This document shows, piece after piece, positions 15,308 through 23,356 of a DNA stretch of 64,000 nt (its first letter is position 1; the number at the start of each line of letters is the position of its first letter). A program made the position numbers and the translations under genes. Where the stretch lies: positions 806,001 to 870,000 of the forward strand of contig NZ_SLVB01000001.1 in NCBI RefSeq assembly GCF_004341845.1. The letters run 5' to 3'. The stretch comes from Novosphingobium sp. PhB165. GTDB lineage: Bacteria > Pseudomonadota > Alphaproteobacteria > Sphingomonadales > Sphingomonadaceae. Below the pieces are notes generated by a model, which ran no database searches, was not told the origin of the DNA, and was given only the letters and a program-made list of their open reading frames with translations.

Positions 15308-16244
15308 CCATGCACTGCCGCTCGCGGCGCTGATATTCCTGACCACCGTTCCCGCAACCGCCAAGAGCAATCCCCCGTCGCCCCCCATCAGCGGACCGGC
15401 TGCCGATTATCCGGTTGTCGTTGGCGAACCGTTCGCCATCAGCGGCACGACCTGGACCCCTGAGGATCAACTCAATTACGACGCCGTGGGCTATGCCCAG
15501 GTGGGAGAGGGCGGCGGAGCGGGCATAACGGCCGCACACAAGACGCTGCCGCTGCCCAGCTATGCTGAAGTGACCGCGCTCGACAGCGGCCGCACCATTC
15601 TCGTGCGGATCACCCGGCGCGGACCGATGACGAATGATGCGCTGATGGAACTCTCCGCCGATGCCGCCACGCAACTGGGGATCGCCGCCGGCGCCCACAG
15701 CGCCGTTCGCGTGCGCCGGGTCAACCCTCCCGAGGCCGAGCGCGCCCTTCTGCGCAGCGGCGGCCGGGCGCCGGAACGCATGGCGACGCCGGATGGCCTG
15801 CTGAAGGTTTTGCGCCGCAAGCTTGCCGACCAATCACCGCTGCTGCCTCCTCCCTCGACCCCGCCGACGATGCCCAGGAGCCCCACATCGGCATTGGCCG
15901 CAGTGCCGGCCGCCGCCGCTCCGGTACCGAAGCCGCCTATACCGACAATCGAGCCCAAGCCGATTGCCCCGGTCGTGGCCGCTCCCAAACCAGCGCCCAA
16001 GCCGATCACGAAACCAACTGCCGCTGCTCCCGCAAAGGGCACGCAAGTTGTTCAAGTCGGCACGTTTTCCGTCGAGGCCAACGCCCGCAAGGCGGCCAGC
16101 GGCCTCGGCGCCCAGGTCACGCCCGCAGGCAAGTTCTGGCGCGTTCACCTCGGCCCCTTCGCAAATGGTGCACAAGCTGCCGCAGCGCTGGAGAAGGCCC
16201 GCGCGGCAGGGTATAGCGACGCACGAATCTCGCGCACCGACTAG
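15291..16244 (+). CDS. Degenerate RlpA-like double-psi barrel protein with C-terminal SPOR domain
   Basis: This 317-residue exported protein starts at ATG 15291, overlapping the lytic transglycosylase by 17 bp (an ATG at 15276 would lengthen the signal peptide). Residues ~65-140 resemble the RlpA barrel: ITAAHKTLPLPSYAEVT and GRTILVRITRRGP. RlpA normally has NDRGP and a following DLS; here the Asp is Arg (TRRGP) and DLS is ELS, and the usual ASWYG opening is altered, so glycan cleavage may be lost. A Pro/Ala-rich linker (~173-245) leads to a SPOR domain (VVQVGTFSVEANARKAA, then FWRVHLGPF), which binds denuded septal glycan. A septum-targeted wall protein is likely. Confidence 0.75.
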   Translation: MRLPVNHALPLAALIFLTTVPATAKSNPPSPPISGPAADYPVVVGEPFAISGTTWTPEDQLNYDAVGYAQVGEGGGAGITAAHKTLPLPSYAEVTALDSGRTILVRITRRGPMTNDALMELSADAATQLGIAAGAHSAVRVRRVNPPEAERALLRSGGRAPERMATPDGLLKVLRRKLADQSPLLPPPSTPPTMPRSPTSALAAVPAAAAPVPKPPIPTIEPKPIAPVVAAPKPAPKPITKPTAAAPAKGTQVVQVGTFSVEANARKAASGLGAQVTPAGKFWRVHLGPFANGAQAAAALEKARAAGYSDARISRTD

Positions 16245-16306
16245 TCTTGCGGCGCGCACCACCCGCATCAGCCGTCCGCCAAGGATGCGCCGGGAGAAGT
16301 CGCGTC

Positions 16307-17470
16307 TTGAAGTTGTTCCCGAAGTCCGCCCGCTATCTCGTTCCCGCGCTGGCCCTTGCGCTGGGTGTGCCGGCCAATGCCGCCATTCCGACGCCTCCGC
16401 CGGAGCTTGAGGGGATTCCCGTCAGCCTGCTGGTCGACCTCGGTTCGGGGCAGGTGCTGGTCCAGCGCCATCCGGACGTGCCTTTCCTGCCTGCCTCGGT
16501 GACCAAGGTGATGACCGCCTTCGTCGCCTTCGAGGAGATCGACGCGGGCCGTCTGCCGATCGACCGCCGGTTCTCCGTCCGTCCCGAAACGGCGCATGAG
16601 TGGTTCGCCAAGGGCACGTCGATGTACCTGACCGAGAAGGACCATCCCACCACGGCGGACCTGCTCCACGGCATCATGACGGCCTCGGCGAATGATGGCG
16701 CCATCGTGCTGGCCCAAGGCTACGCGGGCAGCATTCCCGGCTGGACCGCGAAGATGAACGACGCGGCGCGGCGCCTCGGCATGACGCGCAGCCATTACAA
16801 CACGCCGAACGGCTGGATGGACGAGGGCAATACTTACGTCACCGCCAGCGATCTGGTGCGATTGGCCGATGCCATGATCATCCGTCACCCCGCGCTTTAC
16901 CGCGAGTTTTCGGGCGTGAAGCACTACTTCTGGCGCGATGTCGCCATGCGCAGCCATGACCCGACGGTGGGCGTCGTCCCCGGCGCGGACGGCATCAAGA
17001 CCGGCTACACCCGCGAAGCCGGCTACAACTTCCTCGGCACCGCCGAGCGTGACGGGCGCCGCCTCGTCATGGTGCTCGCCGCCTCACCCTTGCCCAAGCA
17101 GCGCGACGTGGCCGCCCGAGCGCTTCTCGAATGGGGGTTCTCCGCCTGGACGCCGCGCCATCTGTTCGATCAGGGGCAGCCGGTGACCGAGGCTGCGGTG
17201 CAGGGCGGCAATGCCCGCTCGGTGCCGCTTGTCGCCAATCGTGAAGTCCACGCCACGCTGCCCAAGGGCGACAATCCGAAGATCACGCTGGCCGTCCACT
17301 ACAAGGGGCCGTTGCAGGCCCCCATCCGCAAGGGGGACGAAGTCGGCCAGCTTGAAATCAAGGTCGACGGTCTCGCTCCCGGCCATGTCCCGCTCTACGC
17401 TGCCCGCGATGTCGCCGTTGGCGGGCCGCTGGACAGGCTGTGGAACGGGCTTATCAATCTCTTCGCATGA
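16307..17470 (+). CDS. D-alanyl-D-alanine carboxypeptidase (DacA/DacC-type penicillin-binding protein)
   Basis: The enzyme trims the terminal D-Ala of peptidoglycan stem peptides in the periplasm. I set the start at TTG 16307 because GGGAGAAG precedes it and the product begins with a signal peptide (FPKSARYLVPALALALG, then VPANA); the frame is open back to an ATG at 16247. The three S11/PBP motifs are all present: SVTK (64-67), SAN in MTASAND, and KTG in DGIKTGYT. The C-terminal PBP5_C-like domain follows, and a final LDRLWNGLINLF amphipathic helix probably anchors the protein to the inner membrane. Its stop overlaps tmk (ATGA). Confidence 0.9.
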   Translation: MKLFPKSARYLVPALALALGVPANAAIPTPPPELEGIPVSLLVDLGSGQVLVQRHPDVPFLPASVTKVMTAFVAFEEIDAGRLPIDRRFSVRPETAHEWFAKGTSMYLTEKDHPTTADLLHGIMTASANDGAIVLAQGYAGSIPGWTAKMNDAARRLGMTRSHYNTPNGWMDEGNTYVTASDLVRLADAMIIRHPALYREFSGVKHYFWRDVAMRSHDPTVGVVPGADGIKTGYTREAGYNFLGTAERDGRRLVMVLAASPLPKQRDVAARALLEWGFSAWTPRHLFDQGQPVTEAAVQGGNARSVPLVANREVHATLPKGDNPKITLAVHYKGPLQAPIRKGDEVGQLEIKVDGLAPGHVPLYAARDVAVGGPLDRLWNGLINLFA

Positions 17471-18117
17471 GCCGGGGGAAATTCATTGCGCTTGAGGGCG
17501 GGGAAGGGGCGGGCAAGTCCACCCAGGCCCGGCTTGTGGCCGAAGCGCTGCGTGCGCGCGGGATCGAGGTGGTCACCACCCGCGAGCCCGGCGGCACACA
17601 GGGCGCGGAAGCGATCCGCAACCTTCTGCTTCATGCCGAGGGTGACGGCTGGGGCGCCCGCGCCGAAGCGCTGCTCTTCGCGGCAGCGCGCGCCGATCAT
17701 GTCGAGAAACTGATCCGCCCGGCGCTGGAACGCGGCGCGTGGGTCATCTGCGACCGCTATCTCGATTCGAGCCGCGCTTATCAGGGCGGCGGCAGCGGAC
17801 TTTCCGATGCCGATATCCGCACGCTTCATGCGATCGGCAGCGAAGGCCTCTTGCCCGACCTGACTCTGCTGTTCGAAGTCTCGCCCGAGGTTTCGGGCGC
17901 CCGCCTTGCGCGGCGCGACACCGAGGGAACGGACCGCATAGGCGGCCGAGAAGCGGCCTATCACGCCCGCGTGGCCGAGGCATTCGCCCGGTTTGCCGAA
18001 GCCGAGCCAGCGCGCTTTGCCCGCATCGATGGCAACGGCACGCCGGAACAGACCGTGGCCCACGCCATGGCCGCGCTGGAACCGCTGATCGCCGCCCTTC
18101 CAGAGCCGCGCACTTGA
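17467..18117 (+). CDS. tmk: Thymidylate kinase
   Basis: This 216-residue kinase phosphorylates dTMP to dTDP. The P-loop is GGEGAGKST, the substrate-binding REPGGT and DRYLDSS motifs follow, and a lid region lies around RRDTEGTDR. The ATG at 17467 overlaps the carboxypeptidase stop by 4 bp; an upstream in-frame ATG at 17440 lies inside that gene. It is followed with overlap by the delta' subunit gene, the common tmk-holB pairing. Confidence 0.95.
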   Translation: MSRGKFIALEGGEGAGKSTQARLVAEALRARGIEVVTTREPGGTQGAEAIRNLLLHAEGDGWGARAEALLFAAARADHVEKLIRPALERGAWVICDRYLDSSRAYQGGGSGLSDADIRTLHAIGSEGLLPDLTLLFEVSPEVSGARLARRDTEGTDRIGGREAAYHARVAEAFARFAEAEPARFARIDGNGTPEQTVAHAMAALEPLIAALPEPRT

Positions 18118-19091
18118 GCGACGACCTGCCTTTCATCGGCCAGCGCGACGCCTGGCACGAATGGATCTCCGCCATCGGTTCGGAGCGGATGCACCACGCT
18201 TGGCTGCTCGCGGGTCCGCGCGGGCTAGGCAAGCGGGCCTTCGCGCGCACCGCCGCCGCCGAACTGGTGCGACTGCCCGGCCAACCCCGGCCCGACCCGG
18301 CCTCGCATCCCGACATCCATGTGCTGCAGGCGCTTCCCGCCAACGATGATGAGGCGAAGAAGAAGGCCGAAGGCAAGCCCTGGCAGGCCAAGCGCAGCAT
18401 CTCGGTCGATCAGGTGCGGGAGATGATCCGCCGCCTCACGACCAAGCCGACACTAGGCGAACGCCGCGCGATCGTCATCGATCCGGCCGACGAACTGGAG
18501 AAAAGCGCGGTCAACGCGCTGCTCAAGGCGCTGGAAGAGCCTCCGGCGGGTACCTTCTTCCTGCTCGTCACCCACCAGCCCGGCAGGCTTCTGCCCACGG
18601 TTCGCTCGCGCAGCCGCGTGCTGCGCTTTGCCGCGCTGGGCGAGGCCGAACTCGATGCGGTGATCCGACGTGATATTCCCGAATCCGACGCAGCAACCCG
18701 GCAGGCGGCGATCAAGGCCGCGCAGGGTTCGCCGGGAATGGCACTCAGCTTCGTCGAGCACGATCTCGGCCCGATCCACGAACTGATGCTACGGATCCTT
18801 CACGAGGGTGACCGGGACTATCACTTGCGCGGCGCCCTTGCCGACGAAATGGGCGCGCGCCCCGCGCGCGACCGTCAGCTTGCCGCGCTCGAACTGGCGC
18901 GCACCGTGCTGGTAGGCGAACTGGCCGGAGCATCGCGCGCGCGGCAACTCGCGCTGATCGAGGCGCACGGCACCCTGATGCGGATTTCCGCGCAGGCTCC
19001 CACCTACAATTTCGACGCCGGGCTCCTGATAATGGAAATTGGCGGGTTGCTGGCTTCGGCCGCGATGCCTAGAGAAGCGGCTCGCCCATAA
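18114..19091 (+). CDS. holB: DNA polymerase III subunit delta'
   Basis: The 325-residue clamp-loader subunit starts at TTG 18114, overlapping tmk's stop (the frame is open far upstream inside tmk). AAA+ features include the degenerate P-loop AGPRGLGKRAF, VIDPADELEKSAVNALLKAL, EEPPAGTFFLLVTHQP and TVRSRSRVLRF. The usual SRC box is SRS, and the zinc-binding Cys cluster of other DnaX-like subunits is not seen. As delta' it is a stator of the beta-clamp loader, so weak ATP-binding motifs are expected. The position after tmk and before metG strongly supports the identity. Confidence 0.9.
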   Translation: MSDDLPFIGQRDAWHEWISAIGSERMHHAWLLAGPRGLGKRAFARTAAAELVRLPGQPRPDPASHPDIHVLQALPANDDEAKKKAEGKPWQAKRSISVDQVREMIRRLTTKPTLGERRAIVIDPADELEKSAVNALLKALEEPPAGTFFLLVTHQPGRLLPTVRSRSRVLRFAALGEAELDAVIRRDIPESDAATRQAAIKAAQGSPGMALSFVEHDLGPIHELMLRILHEGDRDYHLRGALADEMGARPARDRQLAALELARTVLVGELAGASRARQLALIEAHGTLMRISAQAPTYNFDAGLLIMEIGGLLASAAMPREAARP

Positions 19092-19117
19092 CACCCAGCA
19101 AGGAACTGCGACGCCGC

Positions 19118-20683
19118 ATGGCCGAGCCTTATTACGTCACCACCGCCATCTCGTATCCCAACGGCAAGCCGCATATCGGCCATGCCTACGAGGCCATTGC
19201 CGCCGACGTCATCGCCCGCCACCGCAAGGCGGAAGGCTTCGACGTGCGGTTCCAGACCGGAACCGACGAACACGGCCTGAAGATGGCGCAGAAGGCGCGC
19301 GATCTGGGCATCACGCCGAGCGAGCTGGCGACGGAAATGTCGCAGCATTTCATTGACATGTGCGCCGCTCTTAACATCGATTACGATGTATTCATCCGCA
19401 CGACCGAGCCGCGCCACCATGCTGCGACGCAGGAACTGTGGCGGCGGATGGAAGCCAACGGCGACCTCTATCTCGACCGTTACGAGGGCTGGTACTCGGT
19501 CCGCGACGAGGCTTACTACGACGAGTCCGAGCTGGTGGCAGGCGAGGAGGGCGCCAAGCTCTCTCCGCAAGGCACGCCGGTCGAATGGACTGTCGAGGAA
19601 TCGTGGTTCTTCCGCCTGTCGAAATATCAGGACAAGCTGCTCGAACTCTACAATTCGGGCGACTTCATCCGCCCGGAGACGCGCCGGAACGAAATCCAGC
19701 GCTTCGTCGAAGGCGGCCTGCGCGACCTTTCGGTTTCGCGCACGAGCTTCGACTGGGGCATCAAGGTGCCCGGCAGCGACATCCACGTCATGTACGTGTG
19801 GGTCGACGCGCTGACCAACTATATCACCGGCCTCGGCTTCCCCGACGAGAGCGGCGATTACGCGAAATACTGGCCCGCCGATCTGCACCTGATCGGCAAG
19901 GATATCGTTCGCTTCCACACGGTCTACTGGCCTGCCTTCCTGATGAGCGCCGGTCTGCCGCTGCCGAAGCAGGTCTACGGCCACGGCTTCCTGCTCAATC
20001 GCGGGCAGAAGGAATCGAAGTCGCTCGGCAACGTCACCGATCCGATCGCGCTTGCCGAAACCTTCGGCGTCGATGCCGTGCGGTACTTCCTGCTGCGCGA
20101 AGTGGCTTTCGGGCAGGATGGTTCGTGGTCGCCGGAAGCGATCGTGACGCGCGCCAATGCCGAACTGGCGAACAGTTTCGGCAATCTTGCCCAACGCAGT
20201 CTTTCCATGATTTTCAAGAACATGGATGGCACTATCAAGGCCGATTACGAAGATGGCGAGGCAGACAAGGCCCTCTTCGCGGCGGTTGCCGAGGGCATTG
20301 CCGGCCTGCGAAAGGGCTTCACCGATCTCGCCTTCAGCGACGGCCTCGAAGCCTGGATGCGCGCCGTCTTCGCCTGCAACCAGTACGTCGATGAGCAGGC
20401 GCCCTGGGCCCTGCGCAAGTCCGATCCCGAGCGCATGGAAGCCGTGCTGATGACGCTGTTCCGCGTCGTGCGCGACCTTGCCATCGCGGTCCGACCCGTC
20501 GTGCCGACCGCGATCGACGCACTGCTCGATCAGATGGGCATCGCTGCCGATGCGCGCACCTATGCCGCGTTGGAAGACGCCGATTGGTTCGCAACTCTTG
20601 CCGCCAGCGGCTATAAGGTCGACAAGCCGCAAGGCGTATTCCCGCGTCTCGAACTTCCCGAGGAAACGGAAGCAACCACCTGA
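19118..20683 (+). CDS. metG: Methionyl-tRNA synthetase
   Basis: The 521-residue class I synthetase charges tRNA-Met. Its HIGH motif is in NGKPHIGHAYE, and the KMSKS loop is the variant ESKSLGN. The Trp-rich tRNA-binding region and the anticodon-binding helical domain (AFSDGLEAWMRAVFACNQY) follow. At this length it lacks the C-terminal dimerisation domain of the E. coli enzyme, as is usual for the short alphaproteobacterial type. It lies in a compact series with holB, tatD and an MBL-fold hydrolase; its stop overlaps the tatD start by one base. Confidence 0.95.
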   Translation: MAEPYYVTTAISYPNGKPHIGHAYEAIAADVIARHRKAEGFDVRFQTGTDEHGLKMAQKARDLGITPSELATEMSQHFIDMCAALNIDYDVFIRTTEPRHHAATQELWRRMEANGDLYLDRYEGWYSVRDEAYYDESELVAGEEGAKLSPQGTPVEWTVEESWFFRLSKYQDKLLELYNSGDFIRPETRRNEIQRFVEGGLRDLSVSRTSFDWGIKVPGSDIHVMYVWVDALTNYITGLGFPDESGDYAKYWPADLHLIGKDIVRFHTVYWPAFLMSAGLPLPKQVYGHGFLLNRGQKESKSLGNVTDPIALAETFGVDAVRYFLLREVAFGQDGSWSPEAIVTRANAELANSFGNLAQRSLSMIFKNMDGTIKADYEDGEADKALFAAVAEGIAGLRKGFTDLAFSDGLEAWMRAVFACNQYVDEQAPWALRKSDPERMEAVLMTLFRVVRDLAIAVRPVVPTAIDALLDQMGIAADARTYAALEDADWFATLAASGYKVDKPQGVFPRLELPEETEATT

Positions 20684-21471
20684 TGTTTATCGATTCGCAC
20701 TGCCATCTCGAATATGAAGGCCTTGTCGAAGACCAGCAGGGCGTGCTCGACCGCGCGCGTGCAGCCGGGATCAAGGGCTTCCTCAATATCTCGACGCGGC
20801 AGAGCGAATGGGACCGCGTGGTCGGCACGGCCGCGCGCATTCCGGACGTCTGGGCCTCGGTCGGCATTCATCCGCATGAAGCGGACCAGCATGCCGACCT
20901 TGGCGAAGCCGTGCTGCTCGAAGCGACGCGGCACCCCAAGGTCATCGCCATCGGCGAGACCGGCCTCGACTACTATTACGACAAGTCGGACCGGGACGTG
21001 CAGCAAGCGCTGTTTCGCACCCACATCCGGGTCTCGCGCGAAACCGGGCTCCCGCTGATCATCCATACCCGCGATGCGGAAGAGGATACGTTCCGCATCC
21101 TTGAGGACGAGATGGGGAAGGGGGCCTTCCCGGCGCTGATCCACTGCTTCACCGCCAGCGCCGATTTCGGCGCCAAAGTCCTGGCTCTTGGCCTCACGAT
21201 CTCGATCTCCGGCATCGTAACCTTCAAGAATGCCAAGGACTTGCAAGAGGTTGTGAAGATCGTTCCCGAGGATCGACTGCTGGTCGAAACCGACTCGCCG
21301 TTCCTCGCGCCAGTCCCGCATCGCGGCAAGCGCTGCGAGCCGGCCCATACCGCCGACACCGCGCGCTTCGTGGCAGATCTGCGCGGTGTAAGCGCCGAGC
21401 AGCTTGGAGAAGTTACGTCGCGCAACTTCTTCGCGCTCTTCACCAAGGCGGACCGAAAGGCAGTCGCGTGA
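20683..21471 (+). CDS. TatD-family metal-dependent hydrolase (DNase)
   Basis: This 262-residue TIM-barrel hydrolase has all TatD metal and substrate motifs: DSHCHLEY, GIHPHEA, GETGLDYYY, IIHTRDAEEDT, HCFTASA and ETDSPFLAP. TatD proteins are divalent-metal 3'-5' exonucleases involved in DNA repair and turnover. The start ATG shares its A with the metG stop, and the stop overlaps the next gene by 4 bp, so the genes form one operon. The exact physiological substrate in this organism is not shown by the sequence. Confidence 0.9.
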   Translation: MFIDSHCHLEYEGLVEDQQGVLDRARAAGIKGFLNISTRQSEWDRVVGTAARIPDVWASVGIHPHEADQHADLGEAVLLEATRHPKVIAIGETGLDYYYDKSDRDVQQALFRTHIRVSRETGLPLIIHTRDAEEDTFRILEDEMGKGAFPALIHCFTASADFGAKVLALGLTISISGIVTFKNAKDLQEVVKIVPEDRLLVETDSPFLAPVPHRGKRCEPAHTADTARFVADLRGVSAEQLGEVTSRNFFALFTKADRKAVA

Positions 21472-22247
21472 AAGTCGTGATGCTCGGCAGTGGCACGTCG
21501 ACCGGCGTGCCGCGCCTCGGCGGCGAATTCGGCGCGGATTGGGGCCTTTGCGATCCCGACGAGCCGAAAAACCGCCGCACGCGCGTCTCGATCCTGCTCG
21601 AAAGCGATGCCGGCAACCGCATTCTCGTCGACACCTCGACGGACTTGCGCGCGCAGTTGCTCGCCAATGACATTCACCGCATCGACGCGGTGTTCTGGAC
21701 CCACGATCACGCGGACCACTGCCACGGCATCGATGACATGCGTCCGCTGCGCTATGGCCGCGCCGGTCCGATCCCGGGCTTCGCCAACTCGGAAACCGTC
21801 CGCCGCCTGCGCCAGCGCTTCGGCTACGTTTTCGCGGGGCAGTTCGGCTATCCGACGCTGGTCAGCCTGGACAATCTCGACACTCTGCGCCTTTGCGAAG
21901 GCTTCCGTGTCGATCACGTGCAGATGCCGCACGGACCAGCGGAATCGACCGCATTCCGCTTCGATTGCGACGGAAAATCAGTCGTTTACGCGACAGATTT
22001 CAGCGAAATCACAAGAGGCATGATCGACTTGTGCTACGGCGCGGATTTGCTCGTGGTCGATTGCCTCCGCCGCGAACCGCATCCGACGCATGCGCACCTC
22101 GGCATGGCGCTGGAACTGGCTTCCGTCTGCCGGGTCGGCAAGGCCGTGCTCACGCATCTCGACAAGTCCATGGACTATGCCACACTGAGCGGCGAAGTGC
22201 CGGACAATGTGCTGGTCGGCTATGACGGGATGGTGATCGAACCATGA
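21468..22247 (+). CDS. PhnP-like metallo-beta-lactamase-fold hydrolase
   Basis: The 259-residue protein begins with GTG overlapping the tatD stop. It has the MBL metal-binding signature HDHADH (in FWTHDHADHCHGIDDMRPL), a downstream His in MPHGPAEST, Asp in YATDFSEI, and a final His in VLTHLDKSMDY. The opening MLGSGTSTGVPRLG is typical of PhnP/RNase Z-like phosphodiesterases; PhnP itself hydrolyses phosphoribosyl cyclic phosphate. No phosphonate genes are nearby. In this operon context (metG-tatD) it more likely acts on a nucleotide-type cyclic phosphodiester. Function is inferred from family only. Confidence 0.8.
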   Translation: MKVVMLGSGTSTGVPRLGGEFGADWGLCDPDEPKNRRTRVSILLESDAGNRILVDTSTDLRAQLLANDIHRIDAVFWTHDHADHCHGIDDMRPLRYGRAGPIPGFANSETVRRLRQRFGYVFAGQFGYPTLVSLDNLDTLRLCEGFRVDHVQMPHGPAESTAFRFDCDGKSVVYATDFSEITRGMIDLCYGADLLVVDCLRREPHPTHAHLGMALELASVCRVGKAVLTHLDKSMDYATLSGEVPDNVLVGYDGMVIEP

Positions 22248-22429
22248 GCAATGCAGCAACGATCGTCGGGGTCATTTCGGTCGTTTGCGCGCTCATTCTG
22301 GTTACGAGCAATTCGCGGTTTCGGCAGCTGGGATTTTCCAAGGGGCTCAAGCTCGCGCTGATCTGGGCCGTGATCATCATTGGACTGGTGATGCTGATCC
22401 AGATGCTCGGTCTGCACACTCGCCAGTGA
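22244..22429 (+). CDS. Small two-helix membrane protein
   Basis: This 61-residue protein overlaps the MBL hydrolase gene by 4 bp (ATGA), a sign that it is real and co-translated. It has two hydrophobic helices, IVGVISVVCALILVT and LALIWAVIIIGLVMLIQML, separated by a short basic loop (NSRFRQLGFSKGLK), so both termini probably face the same side. I do not recognise a named family. Confidence 0.7.
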   Translation: MSNAATIVGVISVVCALILVTSNSRFRQLGFSKGLKLALIWAVIIIGLVMLIQMLGLHTRQ

Positions 22430-22473
22430 TCGGCGCCACTGACGGGGCACCTCCAAGCCACCCCTTATTTAAC

Positions 22474-22487
22474 ATAATACATATTAT
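22474..22487. promoter_or_regulatory. AT-rich dyad upstream of mazG
   Basis: ATAATA CA TATTAT is a perfect dyad in an unusually AT-rich patch (22464-22490) of otherwise GC-rich DNA, about 85 bp before the mazG start. It probably marks the mazG promoter or a protein-binding site within it. Confidence 0.35.
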
Positions 22488-22570
22488 CACTGCATCCTGA
22501 CCGGACTTCCGCGAGGACCCTCACTGCAAGCGTGCGCTCCCCGAAAGCCGCCGCTATAGGTGTGCTCGAC

Positions 22571-23356
22571 ATGACCCAGCACCATCATCAGATCGACCGC
22601 CTTCTCGGCATCATGGCGCAGCTGCGCGACCCGGTTTCGGGCTGCGAATGGGACCGCGAGCAGGATTTCTCGACCATCGCCCCCTATACGATCGAGGAGG
22701 CCTACGAAGTCGCCGACGCCATCGCCCGTGACGATCTGGCCGACTTGCGCGGCGAACTCGGTGATCTGCTGCTTCAGGTCGTGTTTCACGCCCGCATGGC
22801 CGAGGAACTCGGGCACTTCGCTTTCGCGGACGTCGCAGCAGCCATTTCGGACAAGCTGGAGGCGCGCCACCCGCACATCTTTGGTGATGAAACATCGGGC
22901 GACGCCCAGACAGAGCGCTGGGAAAAGCTCAAGGCCCAGGAACGCGCGGACAAAGGCGCAACCAGCGCCATAGACGGCGTGGCCATCTCGCTGCCCGCCC
23001 TCATGCGCGCCGAGAAGCTTCAGAAGCGCGCCGCACGCGTCGGCTTCGACTGGCCCGACCCCAGCGGTGCGGCCGAGAAGTTGACCGAGGAAATGGGTGA
23101 ACTGGCCGAAGCCTCCGACGCCGAAAAGCTGGAAGAAGCCGGCGACCTCCTGTTCGCCGCCGTCAATCTCGTCCGCCTAAACGGCATTGCGCCCGAGGAC
23201 GCCCTGCGCGCCGCCAATGCCAAGTTCGAGCGCCGCTTCCGGGCGATGGAGGCTTTTGCCACCACAGACGGCCGGGATTTTGCGGCGCTCTCACTCGATG
23301 AGCAGGAAGGCTATTGGCAGGCCGTCAAGGCGTCAGAGCGCGCCGAAACGGCCTAG
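22571..23356 (+). CDS. mazG: Nucleoside triphosphate pyrophosphohydrolase
   Basis: The 261-residue protein has two MazG domains. The first carries CEWDREQDFSTIAPYTIEEA, then DLRGELGDLLLQVVFHARMA with the EExxD-type Mg-binding residues. The second carries LTEEMGELAEASDAEKLEEA then GDLLFAAVNLVRL. MazG hydrolyses NTPs to NMPs and pyrophosphate, cleaning noncanonical nucleotides and affecting (p)ppGpp responses. I placed the start at ATG 22571; the frame is open from 22532 but the extra residues are not family-like. Its 3' end overlaps the convergent hflX gene by 24 bp. Confidence 0.9.
   Translation: MTQHHHQIDRLLGIMAQLRDPVSGCEWDREQDFSTIAPYTIEEAYEVADAIARDDLADLRGELGDLLLQVVFHARMAEELGHFAFADVAAAISDKLEARHPHIFGDETSGDAQTERWEKLKAQERADKGATSAIDGVAISLPALMRAEKLQKRAARVGFDWPDPSGAAEKLTEEMGELAEASDAEKLEEAGDLLFAAVNLVRLNGIAPEDALRAANAKFERRFRAMEAFATTDGRDFAALSLDEQEGYWQAVKASERAETA

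Noticed and set aside
19004..20632. 542-residue minus-strand open frame opposite metG
   Set aside because: metG is unambiguous on the other strand. The antisense product is Arg/His/Asp-rich without motifs.
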